A stretch of DNA of 33,628 nt from Bacteroidota bacterium (GTDB lineage Bacteria; Bacteroidota; Ignavibacteria; Kapaibacteriales; UBA2268), in assembly GCA_021824625.1 (NCBI GenBank), contig JAKAKE010000206.1, positions 1-33,628 on the forward strand. The letters run 5' to 3'. Each line of letters begins with the position of its first letter. The first letter of the stretch is position 1. This document shows, one piece after another, positions 23,914-32,648 of this stretch. Position numbers and translations under genes: made by a program. Under the pieces are notes generated by a model, which made no database searches, was not told where the DNA came from, and saw only the letters and a list, made by a program, of their open reading frames with translations.

Positions 23914-26900
23914 ATGACAATTACAGAACTATCAATAAAAAGGCCTACATTAATAATTGTATTATTTACGTTTCTGGGTGTATTAGGAATCTACGGATTC
24001 ATAACCCTGAATTACGACTTAATGCCGAAAATGAGTCTCCCGATGGCAATTGTAACCGTTATTTATCCCGGAGGCTCGCCAAGTGAGGTGGAGACATCTG
24101 TTACAAAACCAATCGAGGATGCCGTATCGGGTTTGGATAAGGTGAAAACAATCCGCTCTACTTCTCTCGAAGGCATGACTCTCGTAAGAATTGAATTTGA
24201 CCTTAACGTTAATATTGATTTTGCAATTCAGGATGTTCAAAGGAAAGTCAATGGGATTATGCAGCAGCTTCCAAAGGATATCAGAACACCTGTTATAACA
24301 AAAGTTGCATTTGACGAACTGCCTGTAATCAGGGCGGCTGTTTACAGTAAGCTCCCGCCGCGGCAACTTTATCAATTCATCAAAGACCGCGTTCAGCCGA
24401 GAATTTCCAATCTTAGCGGTGTCGGTTTGTTCACTATGCTGGGAGGTGAAGAGAGAGAAATAAAGGTCAACGTTGATGCGCAAAAACTGAAATCCTACAA
24501 TCTTTCATTATTTGCAATTGCCCAGTCAGTCAAGGCTGCAAACCTCGACCTTCCGACAGGTAACATAAAAGAAAACAACGAACAATATGTTGTTAGGGTA
24601 GCAGGCAAGTTCGCATCCGTCGAAGAACTGAATAATCTTGTTATTGCAAGGAGTAAACAGGATGGTGAAATTAAACTCAGGGATGTAGCAGAAGTCGAGG
24701 ACGGGAAAAAAGAAGTAAATAATATTAACAGGCTGAATGGCATCAACTCGGTTGGTATAACCATACAAAAGCAGACGGATGCCAATACGGTTGAGGTTAG
24801 CAACCTTGTGATGAAAGAATTTAAGAAACTGGAAAAGGAGAACAAGGATATAGAATTAAAATTCGGAGTAGCACAGGATGCTTCGGAATTTATAATGCAA
24901 TCGGCTAACGGAGTTAAGTTCGACCTTTTTCTTGCTATTCTCATAGTAGCTTTTGTGATGCTGATTTTCCTTCATAGCTTTAGAAATTCCTTTATTATTT
25001 TGGTTGCTATACCATCGTCGCTCATATCAACATTCTTCATGATGTACATCTTCGGATTTACTCTGAACATGATGACATTGCTCGCAATGTCTCTTGTAAT
25101 CGGAATATTGGTTGACGATTCGATAGTTGTACTTGAAAACATATACCGCCACCTCGAGATGGGAGAAACCCAGAGGGATGCTGCATTAAAAGGAAGAAAT
25201 GAAATTGGCTTTGCCGCACTTTCCATAACCTTAGTGGATGTTGTTGTATTCATACCTCTTGCCATGATTTCAGGAGTAATTGGAAATTTTCTGAGGGAGT
25301 ACGCACTCGTTGTCGTTTTTTCAACTCTGATGAGCCTCATTGTATCATTCACAATTACGCCTATGCTTGCTTCGCGGTTCACAAAGCTTGAACACCTCAG
25401 TAAGGGTTCTCTGATGAACAAATTCGGTATCTGGTTCGAGGGCTTCTTTAAAAAGTTGACATCCTACTATGCACGTACTCTTAACTGGGGACTGCACAAT
25501 GGGGGCAAGGTTGCAACAGCAACAATTATACTTCTCGTTCTTTCATTGATGCTGCCGGGTATGGGTTTTATCGGAAATGAATTTATGCCCCAGGTGGACA
25601 GGGGAGAATTGGTAGTGTCCATCGAACTCGACCCTGGCGCTACGATTGAACATACAAACCAGGTTACACAAAAAGTTGAGAAAATCATAAGCACTTTCCC
25701 TGAAGTGAAAACCATTTTAACGAGCGTCGGTGCCACTTCCGAAGGTTTGTTCGGGTTTTACAATAACAATACTACCGATATTTATGTTACACTTGTTCCT
25801 AAGAATGAACGGATGGACGCTACGGGTGCAATAGGCCAGAAAATGAAAGCCCAGGTGCTTAAAATTCCGGGATTGAGGTGCCGGGTAAGTCCGGTTTCAT
25901 TGATGGGAACTACATTAAGAACACCAATACAAATACTCGTACAGGGAGCTACATTTGAGGATGTCTTTCCGGCAGCTTCGAAGATTGCCGAAGTTGCAAG
26001 AACGGTTGACGGCACTAATGATGTCCGCTTGTCATCTGAAGAAGGCAAACCCGAACTGAAAATTGAAATTGACAGGGAAAAACTTTCAGCACTCGGATTA
26101 ACTATAATGGATGTAGGACAGAATCTTAGAATTGCCCTTACAGGAGATGACGATTCGAAATTCAGGAAAGGACTCACTGAATATAATATTAGAGTTCAGC
26201 TTGACCAGTTCGACCGCTCAAATCCCGATGATGTTGCAAACCTTACCTTTAAAAACAACAAAGGACAACAGATTCAACTAAAGCAATTTGCTATTGTTTA
26301 CCAGTCTGTAGGTCCCACAAAGCTCGAAAGAGAAGGCAGAGTTCCTGCAATAAATGTTATGTCACAGGCTTATGGCAAAACAAGCGGCGTTATTGGTAAC
26401 GAAATTATAGAAAAATTAAAAAACATTAAGCTTCCTACAGGAGTAACATACCGATTAACCGGTGAGCTTGAACAGATGAAAGATTCAATGAAAAGTTTGA
26501 TTTACGCACTTCTCGCAGGTATCCTGTTTGTGTATATGATAATGGTCGCTCTTTACAATTCATTCAAATATCCGTTTGTGGTTTTGTTCTCTATACCGCT
26601 TGCAATAATCGGTGCTTTTTTTGGATTAGCGTTGACTATGAAGTCCATTTCAATTTATTCTATGCTTGGAATGATTATGCTTATAGGATTGGTAGCAAAA
26701 AATGCAATACTGCTTGTTGACAGGACAAACCAAATGAAATTGGAAAGGGGACTCAGCACTTACGATGCATTAATGGAAGCCGCTCAGACACGTTTCAGGC
26801 CTATACTGATGACAACATTTGCTATGGTATTCGGCATGCTTCCGATTGCACTTTCGACAGCGGCAAGCTCAGAATCAAAATCAGGATTGGCAGTAGTTTT

Positions 26901-27000
26901 AATTGGTGGATTAATCAGTTCATTGCTTCTCACACTCATTTTGGTACCGGTGGTTTATCAGAAGTTTGATAAGATTTTTAAAAGGAAGAAATCAGTTTGA
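23914..27000 (+). CDS. RND-family efflux transporter (AcrB/HAE type)
   Basis: A 1028-aa inner-membrane proton-driven pump. The N-terminus MTITELSIKRPTLIIVLF and PGGSPSEVETSVTKPIEDAVSG (about 50-70) are typical. The proton relay is complete: D401 and D402 in ILVDDSIVVLENIYRH (TM4) and K929 in GLVAKNAILLVDR (TM10). Two large periplasmic loops (about 35-330 and 560-860) hold the drug-binding porter domains. It starts 9 bp after the adaptor gene. Substrate specificity cannot be read from sequence, but MarR control is common for drug or bile-like compounds. Confidence 0.95.
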   Translation: MTITELSIKRPTLIIVLFTFLGVLGIYGFITLNYDLMPKMSLPMAIVTVIYPGGSPSEVETSVTKPIEDAVSGLDKVKTIRSTSLEGMTLVRIEFDLNVNIDFAIQDVQRKVNGIMQQLPKDIRTPVITKVAFDELPVIRAAVYSKLPPRQLYQFIKDRVQPRISNLSGVGLFTMLGGEEREIKVNVDAQKLKSYNLSLFAIAQSVKAANLDLPTGNIKENNEQYVVRVAGKFASVEELNNLVIARSKQDGEIKLRDVAEVEDGKKEVNNINRLNGINSVGITIQKQTDANTVEVSNLVMKEFKKLEKENKDIELKFGVAQDASEFIMQSANGVKFDLFLAILIVAFVMLIFLHSFRNSFIILVAIPSSLISTFFMMYIFGFTLNMMTLLAMSLVIGILVDDSIVVLENIYRHLEMGETQRDAALKGRNEIGFAALSITLVDVVVFIPLAMISGVIGNFLREYALVVVFSTLMSLIVSFTITPMLASRFTKLEHLSKGSLMNKFGIWFEGFFKKLTSYYARTLNWGLHNGGKVATATIILLVLSLMLPGMGFIGNEFMPQVDRGELVVSIELDPGATIEHTNQVTQKVEKIISTFPEVKTILTSVGATSEGLFGFYNNNTTDIYVTLVPKNERMDATGAIGQKMKAQVLKIPGLRCRVSPVSLMGTTLRTPIQILVQGATFEDVFPAASKIAEVARTVDGTNDVRLSSEEGKPELKIEIDREKLSALGLTIMDVGQNLRIALTGDDDSKFRKGLTEYNIRVQLDQFDRSNPDDVANLTFKNNKGQQIQLKQFAIVYQSVGPTKLEREGRVPAINVMSQAYGKTSGVIGNEIIEKLKNIKLPTGVTYRLTGELEQMKDSMKSLIYALLAGILFVYMIMVALYNSFKYPFVVLFSIPLAIIGAFFGLALTMKSISIYSMLGMIMLIGLVAKNAILLVDRTNQMKLERGLSTYDALMEAAQTRFRPILMTTFAMVFGMLPIALSTAASSESKSGLAVVLIGGLISSLLLTLILVPVVYQKFDKIFKRKKSV

Positions 27001-27013
27001 ATTTGAAATGAAC

Positions 27014-27033
27014 AAGGGGCTGATAAACCCCTT
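27014..27033 (+). terminator. Hairpin terminator of the efflux operon
   Basis: AAGGGG (27014-27019) pairs with CCCCTT (27028-27033) around an 8-nt loop, 13 bp past the pump stop codon, with a T-rich stretch (TTTATCTTTTTATC) shortly after. It may also end the converging DUF5618 transcript. Confidence 0.65.
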
Positions 27034-27065
27034 TGAAATTTATCTTTTTATCATAAAAAAAATAT

Positions 27066-27464
27066 TCATACTTTAAGTTTATTAATAATATACAAAGCTT
27101 CTTCAAAACCGGTTTCAATGAGTTTGATTAGAGTAATACCGTCATAATAGCCGTCAAGATGTAATATATCGTAAGCAGCATTGAACGAATTAAGTAATTT
27201 TTTATCAATTTTTGATAAATTCTCAGTGTAATAATTTACGTTTTTTCTTCCTTTTCTTTTTGTAATACCTTTACGCTCAAAGTAACCATCTAAAGCAACT
27301 AATACGGCACTATATGCAACACCACAAGCTTCCTTAACATATTTTGTATCTTTATAATATCTAGTGTTCCTTCCAGCTTTTTTTAAAACTTCGTTAGCAT
27401 TATCCATATACCGGAGTGCTTCATTATAGTACTTTTCACTAATATTCTGATTTTCTGTTTTCAT
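27066..27464 (-). CDS. DUF5618 family protein
   Basis: A 132-aa helical protein. The motifs YYNEALRYMDNANEVLKKAG, YYKDTKYVKEACGVAYSAVLVALDGYF (about 36-62), KGRKNVNYYTENLSKIDKKLLNSFNAAYDILHLDGYYDG match the DUF5618 family of Bacteroidota as I recall it. The helix layout is HEPN-like, but no RNase motif (Rx4-6H) is evident. The start is the first ATG after a leader without a Shine-Dalgarno. It lies alone, converging on the efflux operon. In some genomes such proteins neighbour nucleotidyltransferase or antitoxin-like genes; none is adjacent here. Confidence 0.75.
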   Translation of the reverse strand: MKTENQNISEKYYNEALRYMDNANEVLKKAGRNTRYYKDTKYVKEACGVAYSAVLVALDGYFERKGITKRKGRKNVNYYTENLSKIDKKLLNSFNAAYDILHLDGYYDGITLIKLIETGFEEALYIINKLKV

Positions 27465-27542
27465 AAAAATTTATTGACAGTATTAATATTTATCAAAATT
27501 ATTGATGTTTAACTTAAAAAATTATTATTAAGATAGCAATAA

Positions 27543-27581
27543 AAAAAGTCAACCTCTGAAATTCTCAAAGGCCGACTTTTT
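27543..27581 (-). terminator. Strong hairpin terminator after the FGE-type lipoprotein
   Basis: AAAAAGTC (27543-27550) pairs with GACTTTTT (27574-27581) with an inner GC-containing stem (CCTCTGA with the GGCC side) around a loop. Read leftward from the lipoprotein stop at 27602 it gives a hairpin followed by a run of T. It looks bidirectional. Confidence 0.75.
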
Positions 27582-27601
27582 ATATGAAATAAATATTTCT
27601 T

Positions 27602-28975
27602 TTACTTCGCTTTTCTTACAACTCTGAATCCACGATTAAAATTGCTGTTTGAAGTACTTGCACCATCCCTGACTGCTGAAGCAGAGTATAATGGACCTTC
27701 TAGGTATGAGCCTCCTCTATAAGCTTTTTGCTTATCATCTGTTAATTCTGGCCCGGTTGGGTCTTTATCCGGATTAGGCCTTTGTTCATAGAAACCTGCA
27801 TCATACCAATCCCAGCACCACTCCCAGACATTGCCGTGCATATCATAAATACCCCATGGGTTGGATTGTTTGATACCAACAGGCTGAGGATGAGCAGGAT
27901 TAGTTCCTTCGGTTGGAGTGTTCCCGCTGTTCCATCCCAAATTACCTATTATTCCTGCATAATTCCCGGTCGTACCTGCCCTGCATGCATACTCCCATTC
28001 TGCCTCAGTGGGTAACCTATAACCGTTAGCATTAAAATCGCATGTTACATCGTCTCCGTTTATTTTATAACATGTATCTAAATTTTCCATTTGTGAAGCA
28101 CGATTACAAAATCTTACAGCATTAATCCAACTCACACCGTCAACCGGCAATGAATCGCCCTTAATCCTGCTGGGATTTGAAGCATTCATTACATCTTCGT
28201 ATTCCTTTTGTGATACCTCATACTTGCCGATAAAAAAACCTTTTGTTATTTGAACGGTATGCGCCGGAGAACTGTAAGTAATATTAGCAAGGTTGGCACT
28301 ATCGGAACCCATAACAAAAGTTCCCGGATTAATTGGCACCATTTCAACAACTTGATTTACACTTTGAACTTTGAACTCGGCAGTATTAGTTCCGGTGCTG
28401 TCATAAGTATAGACAACAATTTTACCTGTCAGGGCTTCATCAGGAACAATTACAGTAATTTTTGAAGTACCCCAAAATGTAATATTATCAGATTTTACAC
28501 CTTTAAATTCCACTGCTCCCCTGATATTCCCAAAGTTTTTTCCAATGATAGTTATTGATTGCCTGGGTTGAGCAATATCCTGTGGTAAATATTCAACGAA
28601 TGGCGAGGCTGAATCAGGCAGAGCATTTATTGTTAGATTTACAGAATTGCTTGTCTTGCCATTGGCATTGACTATGACGCCCCCGGTTACTGCTCCCGCA
28701 GGAATAATAATTACAATTCGTGTGTCAGACCATGTGTAGTGGCTCGTATCGTCAAGTTTTTCACCATTTAATGACACATAACCGCTACCACGTGATGTTC
28801 CAAAATTCACACCTTTGATTATTATTGCTTGCCCGACGAATGCAATGTTCGTTGTCAATGTCTGTATATTAGGTAATGTGTTGTCAATCGGATTTCCATC
28901 ATCACCGCATGAAGTCATTAAAAGTAAAACAACTAATAGGATAGCTGTTGAAAATGACATAACTTTAATTTTCAT
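27602..28975 (-). CDS. Lipoprotein with two IPT/TIG domains and a formylglycine-generating-enzyme-like domain
   Basis: The start at 28975 (MKIKVMSF; 457 aa) is chosen because GGAG lies five bases before it and a lipoprotein leader follows (hydrophobic stretch, then LMTSC, Cys at about 23). Two IPT/TIG immunoglobulin-like domains cover about 35-120 (AFVGQAIIIKGVNFG) and 120-205 (PRQSITIIGKNFG). The C-terminal about 245 residues are SUMF1/FGE-sulfatase type: INPGTFVMGSD, FFIGKYEVSQKEYEDVM, PVDGVSWINAVRFCNRAS, YRLPTEAEWEYACRAG, GIYDMHGNVWEWCWDWY and RGGSY...RGFRVVRK. Such domains either activate sulfatases or are non-enzymatic binding modules; the anchoring suggests a surface role. Confidence 0.9.
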   Translation of the reverse strand: MKIKVMSFSTAILLVVLLLMTSCGDDGNPIDNTLPNIQTLTTNIAFVGQAIIIKGVNFGTSRGSGYVSLNGEKLDDTSHYTWSDTRIVIIIPAGAVTGGVIVNANGKTSNSVNLTINALPDSASPFVEYLPQDIAQPRQSITIIGKNFGNIRGAVEFKGVKSDNITFWGTSKITVIVPDEALTGKIVVYTYDSTGTNTAEFKVQSVNQVVEMVPINPGTFVMGSDSANLANITYSSPAHTVQITKGFFIGKYEVSQKEYEDVMNASNPSRIKGDSLPVDGVSWINAVRFCNRASQMENLDTCYKINGDDVTCDFNANGYRLPTEAEWEYACRAGTTGNYAGIIGNLGWNSGNTPTEGTNPAHPQPVGIKQSNPWGIYDMHGNVWEWCWDWYDAGFYEQRPNPDKDPTGPELTDDKQKAYRGGSYLEGPLYSASAVRDGASTSNSNFNRGFRVVRKAK

Positions 28976-29113
28976 TTTTTCTCCGTTTTTTACAAATTCG
29001 ACAATTATAAACTTACAATTTAAAGATTTTTTTTTATTTATGCTTGTACGGATATTGTAATAACACAAAAAAGGCGATTTTGTTACAGATTTTTTTTGAT
29101 ATTATGCAACTAA

Positions 29114-29221
29114 CTTTATTTTTTTGTGTTATCAGGTGATTTCAGGGTTATTTACTCTATTGATGATAAAAATAATATCGTTGAAGTATCGGCAATAAAA
29201 TATCGTAGTGAAGGATATTGA
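29114..29221 (+). pseudogene. C-terminal remnant of a RelE/ParE-type toxin gene
   Basis: The frame from 29114 to the TGA at 29219-29221 encodes LSGDFRVIYSIDDKNNIVE followed by VSAIKYRSEGY. This is the characteristic last third of RelE/ParE toxins (GDYRVIYxIDD...V..I.HR...Y). An in-frame stop at 29111-29113 and the absence of any upstream RelE-like sequence or antitoxin show that only about 30 of the normal 85-95 codons remain. It fills most of the gap between the lipoprotein and DUF559 genes. Confidence 0.65.
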
Positions 29222-29256
29222 GATATTAACAAACAATAAGCATAATGATCGTGTTT

Positions 29257-30075
29257 TTATATATAAAACAATTTATCCTGTTTTGATGGTTTAGTTATTA
29301 AATATTGAAATTCACCTTTGGGATTTTCAATCCCGCCGTAATTATTGATTGCTTCCTTCACCTGCATTACTGAATTATCAATCTTATAAATAATGTCATC
29401 TGTTGTATATCTCAATATGTTCCACCCCAGGCTCTCAAGCACATTATCCCTATGCTTGTCTTTTTTGACATCATCGGGTTTTGTGTGATACGTGTCGCCG
29501 TCGCACTCCACAGCGAGGTTGCGGGATTTGCAGAACATTGCAAAATCAAGATAATATCTCTGACTTTTCCCTTTGCCGTAAATCACTTCATACTGGCGTT
29601 CGGCATTTATTTCTTCTTTCCTGAAGGCCTCCCACATCCTTTCTTCAATCGGACTTTCATAAAATAGTTCGTTTATTTCTTTTGCTGTGCGAAGCTTTTT
29701 GAAAGTAGTCTGAACAAATATTATTGGTCTGTGTCTTAAACTTGGAATTGGTTTCGGAATTTCTCTCAATTTTTCAAATTCAAGTTTATAATAGATTTTT
29801 CTGCTTTTTATATTCTTCTTTTCTTTGCCGAACAAATCCTGACGGTGGACAATTCTGATTTTCTTAACTTTTGCAAACCACCTGACAACGAATGCATCGG
29901 CACCGAATTTCTTTGTCTGATAAAAAGCAATATATTTTATTCTTCTTTCATGCACTATACTCGGCGCACTGTTTACGGGAATCCTGTACCAGTGCTGTTC
30001 GAGTGCAATGTTGTAGTCGTTTACATCCCTCAATAATGCAATCAGAGTGTCAATATTCGTATTCCTTATTGCCAT
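29257..30075 (-). CDS. Protein with C-terminal DUF559-like nuclease domain
   Basis: A 272-aa protein. The N-terminal part (about 1-135) is rich in basic and aromatic residues (YKLEFEKLREIPKPIPSLRHRPIIFVQTTFKKL) and I do not recognise it, although its start (IVHERRIKYIAFYQTKKFG) looks like a small beta domain. The C-terminal part (about 137-240) is a DUF559/restriction-fold nuclease: SPIEERMWEAF, YYLDFAMFCKSRNLAVECDGDTYH with D187, E200 and D202 as likely metal ligands, then RDNVLESLGWNILRYTTDDI. Unlike the 7125 gene it is not bracketed by direct repeats. It probably acts on nucleic acid; no partner genes adjoin it. Confidence 0.82.
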   Translation of the reverse strand: MAIRNTNIDTLIALLRDVNDYNIALEQHWYRIPVNSAPSIVHERRIKYIAFYQTKKFGADAFVVRWFAKVKKIRIVHRQDLFGKEKKNIKSRKIYYKLEFEKLREIPKPIPSLRHRPIIFVQTTFKKLRTAKEINELFYESPIEERMWEAFRKEEINAERQYEVIYGKGKSQRYYLDFAMFCKSRNLAVECDGDTYHTKPDDVKKDKHRDNVLESLGWNILRYTTDDIIYKIDNSVMQVKEAINNYGGIENPKGEFQYLITKPSKQDKLFYI

Positions 30076-30126
30076 GGAATTAATAATTATATTAAATGAT
30101 TTTATTCCTTCTTGAGCCCATAATCT

Positions 30127-30290
30127 AAAATTTTCAATTTAAAATTATCATTGAATTTTCAACAAACAAATTATTAAATTATTTTACCTCTCCAAAGTAA
30201 TATTTCTGCAAAGAAGCAGTAAAGTTCATTTTTTTAACATTGATAATTTTTCCATTCATTGAAAATTGAAAATTTCAAATTGAAAATTCT
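30127..30290. repeat. AT-rich inverted repeat pair in the DUF559-M1 gap
   Basis: AATTTTCAATTTAAAATT and TTGAATTTTCAA near 30129-30162 are mirrored by TTGAAAATTGAAAATTT and CAAATTGAAAATT near 30258-30288. The arms, about 30 bp each and separated by about 95 bp, could fold back. No gene is seen in the 221-bp gap. Confidence 0.5.
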
Positions 30291-30296
30291 AATTAA

Positions 30297-32576
30297 TCAG
30301 TCCCAACTTTCATCATTATAATCACACAACACAGATTCGAATTCATTGAATTTGATTTTATCAGGTTCAAAAGGTATCAATGGAAGATCAAATTCGCAAA
30401 CTTCATTTGTAATGAATGTCCTTACTCTTGCGACCTGCCCGTCTTTTCCGTAGATGCCGATTGGTACGAACATTTTAAATGTAGGTGGAACATTTTCCTG
30501 TTTCACCCGCATCCGTATTTTGTATTTACCTTCCGGAGTTTGAGTAACTTTATTTGCAACAGTATAAGAGGGTATTTTAGTATCGTCAACCCACTGGTCA
30601 AAAAACCAACTATAATCCATTCCGGTATTCAATTCGACAACTCTCTGAAAATCAAGGGTTGATGCGTAGCTACCCTTATATTTATTATAAAATTCTTTCA
30701 TTATATTCAGAAAAACATCTTCCTTAAGTGTGTTTAAATCAATGCAGATATTCCGCAGCATATGCAGAACCCATGCACCCTTCTGATAAATCAACAGACT
30801 GTAATCACCCGACGTCTTGCTTGAACTGATGCGATGACCGAGTGAGATTGGACCTTGTTCAAAACCACTGCCAAGAAATGATTTTCTTAGGTTCATGATT
30901 TCGGTGCGCGACTTACCTAGAAATTTAAAAAACTTTTCGTTATCCTTCAATACCATCTGTGTGTACATTAACGAAACATATTCGGCAAAACCTTCACTGA
31001 GCCATCTGTCCCTGTATGATTTCATATCGAGGCTGATACCCCACCATTGATGTGCCACTTCATGCGAACAGAAACCTTCCTGCCACCCTGTTTTTGATTG
31101 GTCGTAAAAAGCACCCGTTGCAAGGTGTATCATGCCCGGAAAAGCCTCGCCATGGTTACCGAGTAATTCTGTTGCATAGAATTTTTTTACGGGAAGATTA
31201 CCGAGCCATTTAGAATAAAAACTCATACTGAGCTGGACATCCTCTGCCACTGCCTTCCATTGCTGAGTTGTGTGGTACAGGATTTCAACCGGAGAGCCAG
31301 CTTCAACCTTGAACTCCTTCCTGTTGAATAGTCCCATGTTAAAAGAAGCATTTCTGCATTTATAAGGCATTATCCAATGGCTTGTATTTACTTCATCGGC
31401 TTTGCTTTCGGAGATGAGGTCGCCTATACTGACAAAGGTATAATCATCAGGTGTGTGAAATGTAAGGTCGAAAAAAGAATGTTCTCTATACCCATAATTC
31501 GGATACCATTCTATCGAGGTTTTCAAAACAATATAATCATGGATTCTCTTTGCTATAACCCCGGAATACAATATTCGAATTGAAAATGTATCATTAACAT
31601 TATATTCTTGAGGTAATTTCACCCATAAAGTGGGGGATTTCTCTCCTTTGTAAAATTTCAGTTCCATACTATCGGATTTTACTGAGATGACTGATAAATC
31701 CTCATGCAATTCCAAAGGAAGCCAAATTAAACCTTTTTTGAGTGCTACCATATCTACTTTTGTGTTGCAAATCATGTTTAGCTTATCATTGAGACTGCAA
31801 TCTACAGTGTACTTTTCTATTTGAATTTCATCATTAGTAGGCCTGACAGAATCAATGAATTCGCCATTTGTGTACTCATTGCTGAAATGAAACTGATTAA
31901 TATCTTCGTTGTATTTTCCATAGCCTGCGTACCAGTCGCCCCTGAGCAGTGTTACTTCCTCTTCTTCATACGGGTCTATGCAAAAGAAGAGGTCTTCGTA
32001 ATCATCCATATCGAAGTACGTATAGAAGACATCATTGAACTCATCTTCGAGTAAAGTTTTTGATATTGCGGAATTAAAGGAAGTTTTTTCTCTGTTTGAT
32101 TCATATTCGATGAAATTCTCTAACATTTTTTCTGCATCCTTCGACCTAACAGCTTTCACAGGAAGATTATTTTTCTGTATTTCGTTAACTGTGCTGTCCC
32201 CGCAAAACAGCAGCATCGCCGAAAATGTGGCATTCAAGCTTTTTGTCTTGAGGAATCGCTTGAGTTGGTCTTGTTCCACCTTAATAGGAGGCTCAAACAA
32301 TAAAGTACCTTTTCCAATAAAAACAGCGAGACACCTTCTGTTGTTTATTGGTTTACACAAATACACAACTCCCGAATCGAGGCTGATATTCGTTACATCT
32401 CTTGTCAGAAAATATTCAGTAACAGGATAAGCATTTTGATAATCAATCGAGACATTTTTAATCTCATTAAGAAAATCTGTGTAATTCTCATAAGGCTTTG
32501 CAGAAGATAATCCGGGTAAGGATAATACTGTAATAAAAGTGAAAATATACAATGCAATTAATCGCAAGCTCAGCAT
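30297..32576 (-). CDS. M1-family (gluzincin) metallopeptidase, secreted
   Basis: A 759-aa zinc peptidase from the ATG at 32576, chosen because GGAG sits six bases before it; a TTG five codons earlier lacks this. Signal peptide about 1-26 (ALYIFTFITVLSLPGLSSA). Zinc site HEVAHQWWG (H505, E506, H509) with the third ligand E528 nineteen residues on in RWLSEGFAEY. In place of the usual G-x-M-E-N exopeptidase motif it has GNHGEAFPGMIHL, so the free amino-terminus may be recognised differently. The N-terminal about 240 residues hold an acidic part (FDVFYTYFDMDDYEDLFF) not typical of M1. Single gene; 72 bp upstream is cobB on the same strand. Confidence 0.88.
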   Translation of the reverse strand: MLSLRLIALYIFTFITVLSLPGLSSAKPYENYTDFLNEIKNVSIDYQNAYPVTEYFLTRDVTNISLDSGVVYLCKPINNRRCLAVFIGKGTLLFEPPIKVEQDQLKRFLKTKSLNATFSAMLLFCGDSTVNEIQKNNLPVKAVRSKDAEKMLENFIEYESNREKTSFNSAISKTLLEDEFNDVFYTYFDMDDYEDLFFCIDPYEEEEVTLLRGDWYAGYGKYNEDINQFHFSNEYTNGEFIDSVRPTNDEIQIEKYTVDCSLNDKLNMICNTKVDMVALKKGLIWLPLELHEDLSVISVKSDSMELKFYKGEKSPTLWVKLPQEYNVNDTFSIRILYSGVIAKRIHDYIVLKTSIEWYPNYGYREHSFFDLTFHTPDDYTFVSIGDLISESKADEVNTSHWIMPYKCRNASFNMGLFNRKEFKVEAGSPVEILYHTTQQWKAVAEDVQLSMSFYSKWLGNLPVKKFYATELLGNHGEAFPGMIHLATGAFYDQSKTGWQEGFCSHEVAHQWWGISLDMKSYRDRWLSEGFAEYVSLMYTQMVLKDNEKFFKFLGKSRTEIMNLRKSFLGSGFEQGPISLGHRISSSKTSGDYSLLIYQKGAWVLHMLRNICIDLNTLKEDVFLNIMKEFYNKYKGSYASTLDFQRVVELNTGMDYSWFFDQWVDDTKIPSYTVANKVTQTPEGKYKIRMRVKQENVPPTFKMFVPIGIYGKDGQVARVRTFITNEVCEFDLPLIPFEPDKIKFNEFESVLCDYNDESWD

Positions 32577-32648
32577 AATTGGCTCCGGCAATATATTTGA
32601 ACTTCAGTTATGATTACGAACTTAACTAATAATAAGAAATATTTATAA

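Noticed and set aside
24019-26177. Several minus-strand frames of 90-154 codons
   Set aside because: They are antisense to the RND pump gene, which has a complete proton relay and family-length frame.
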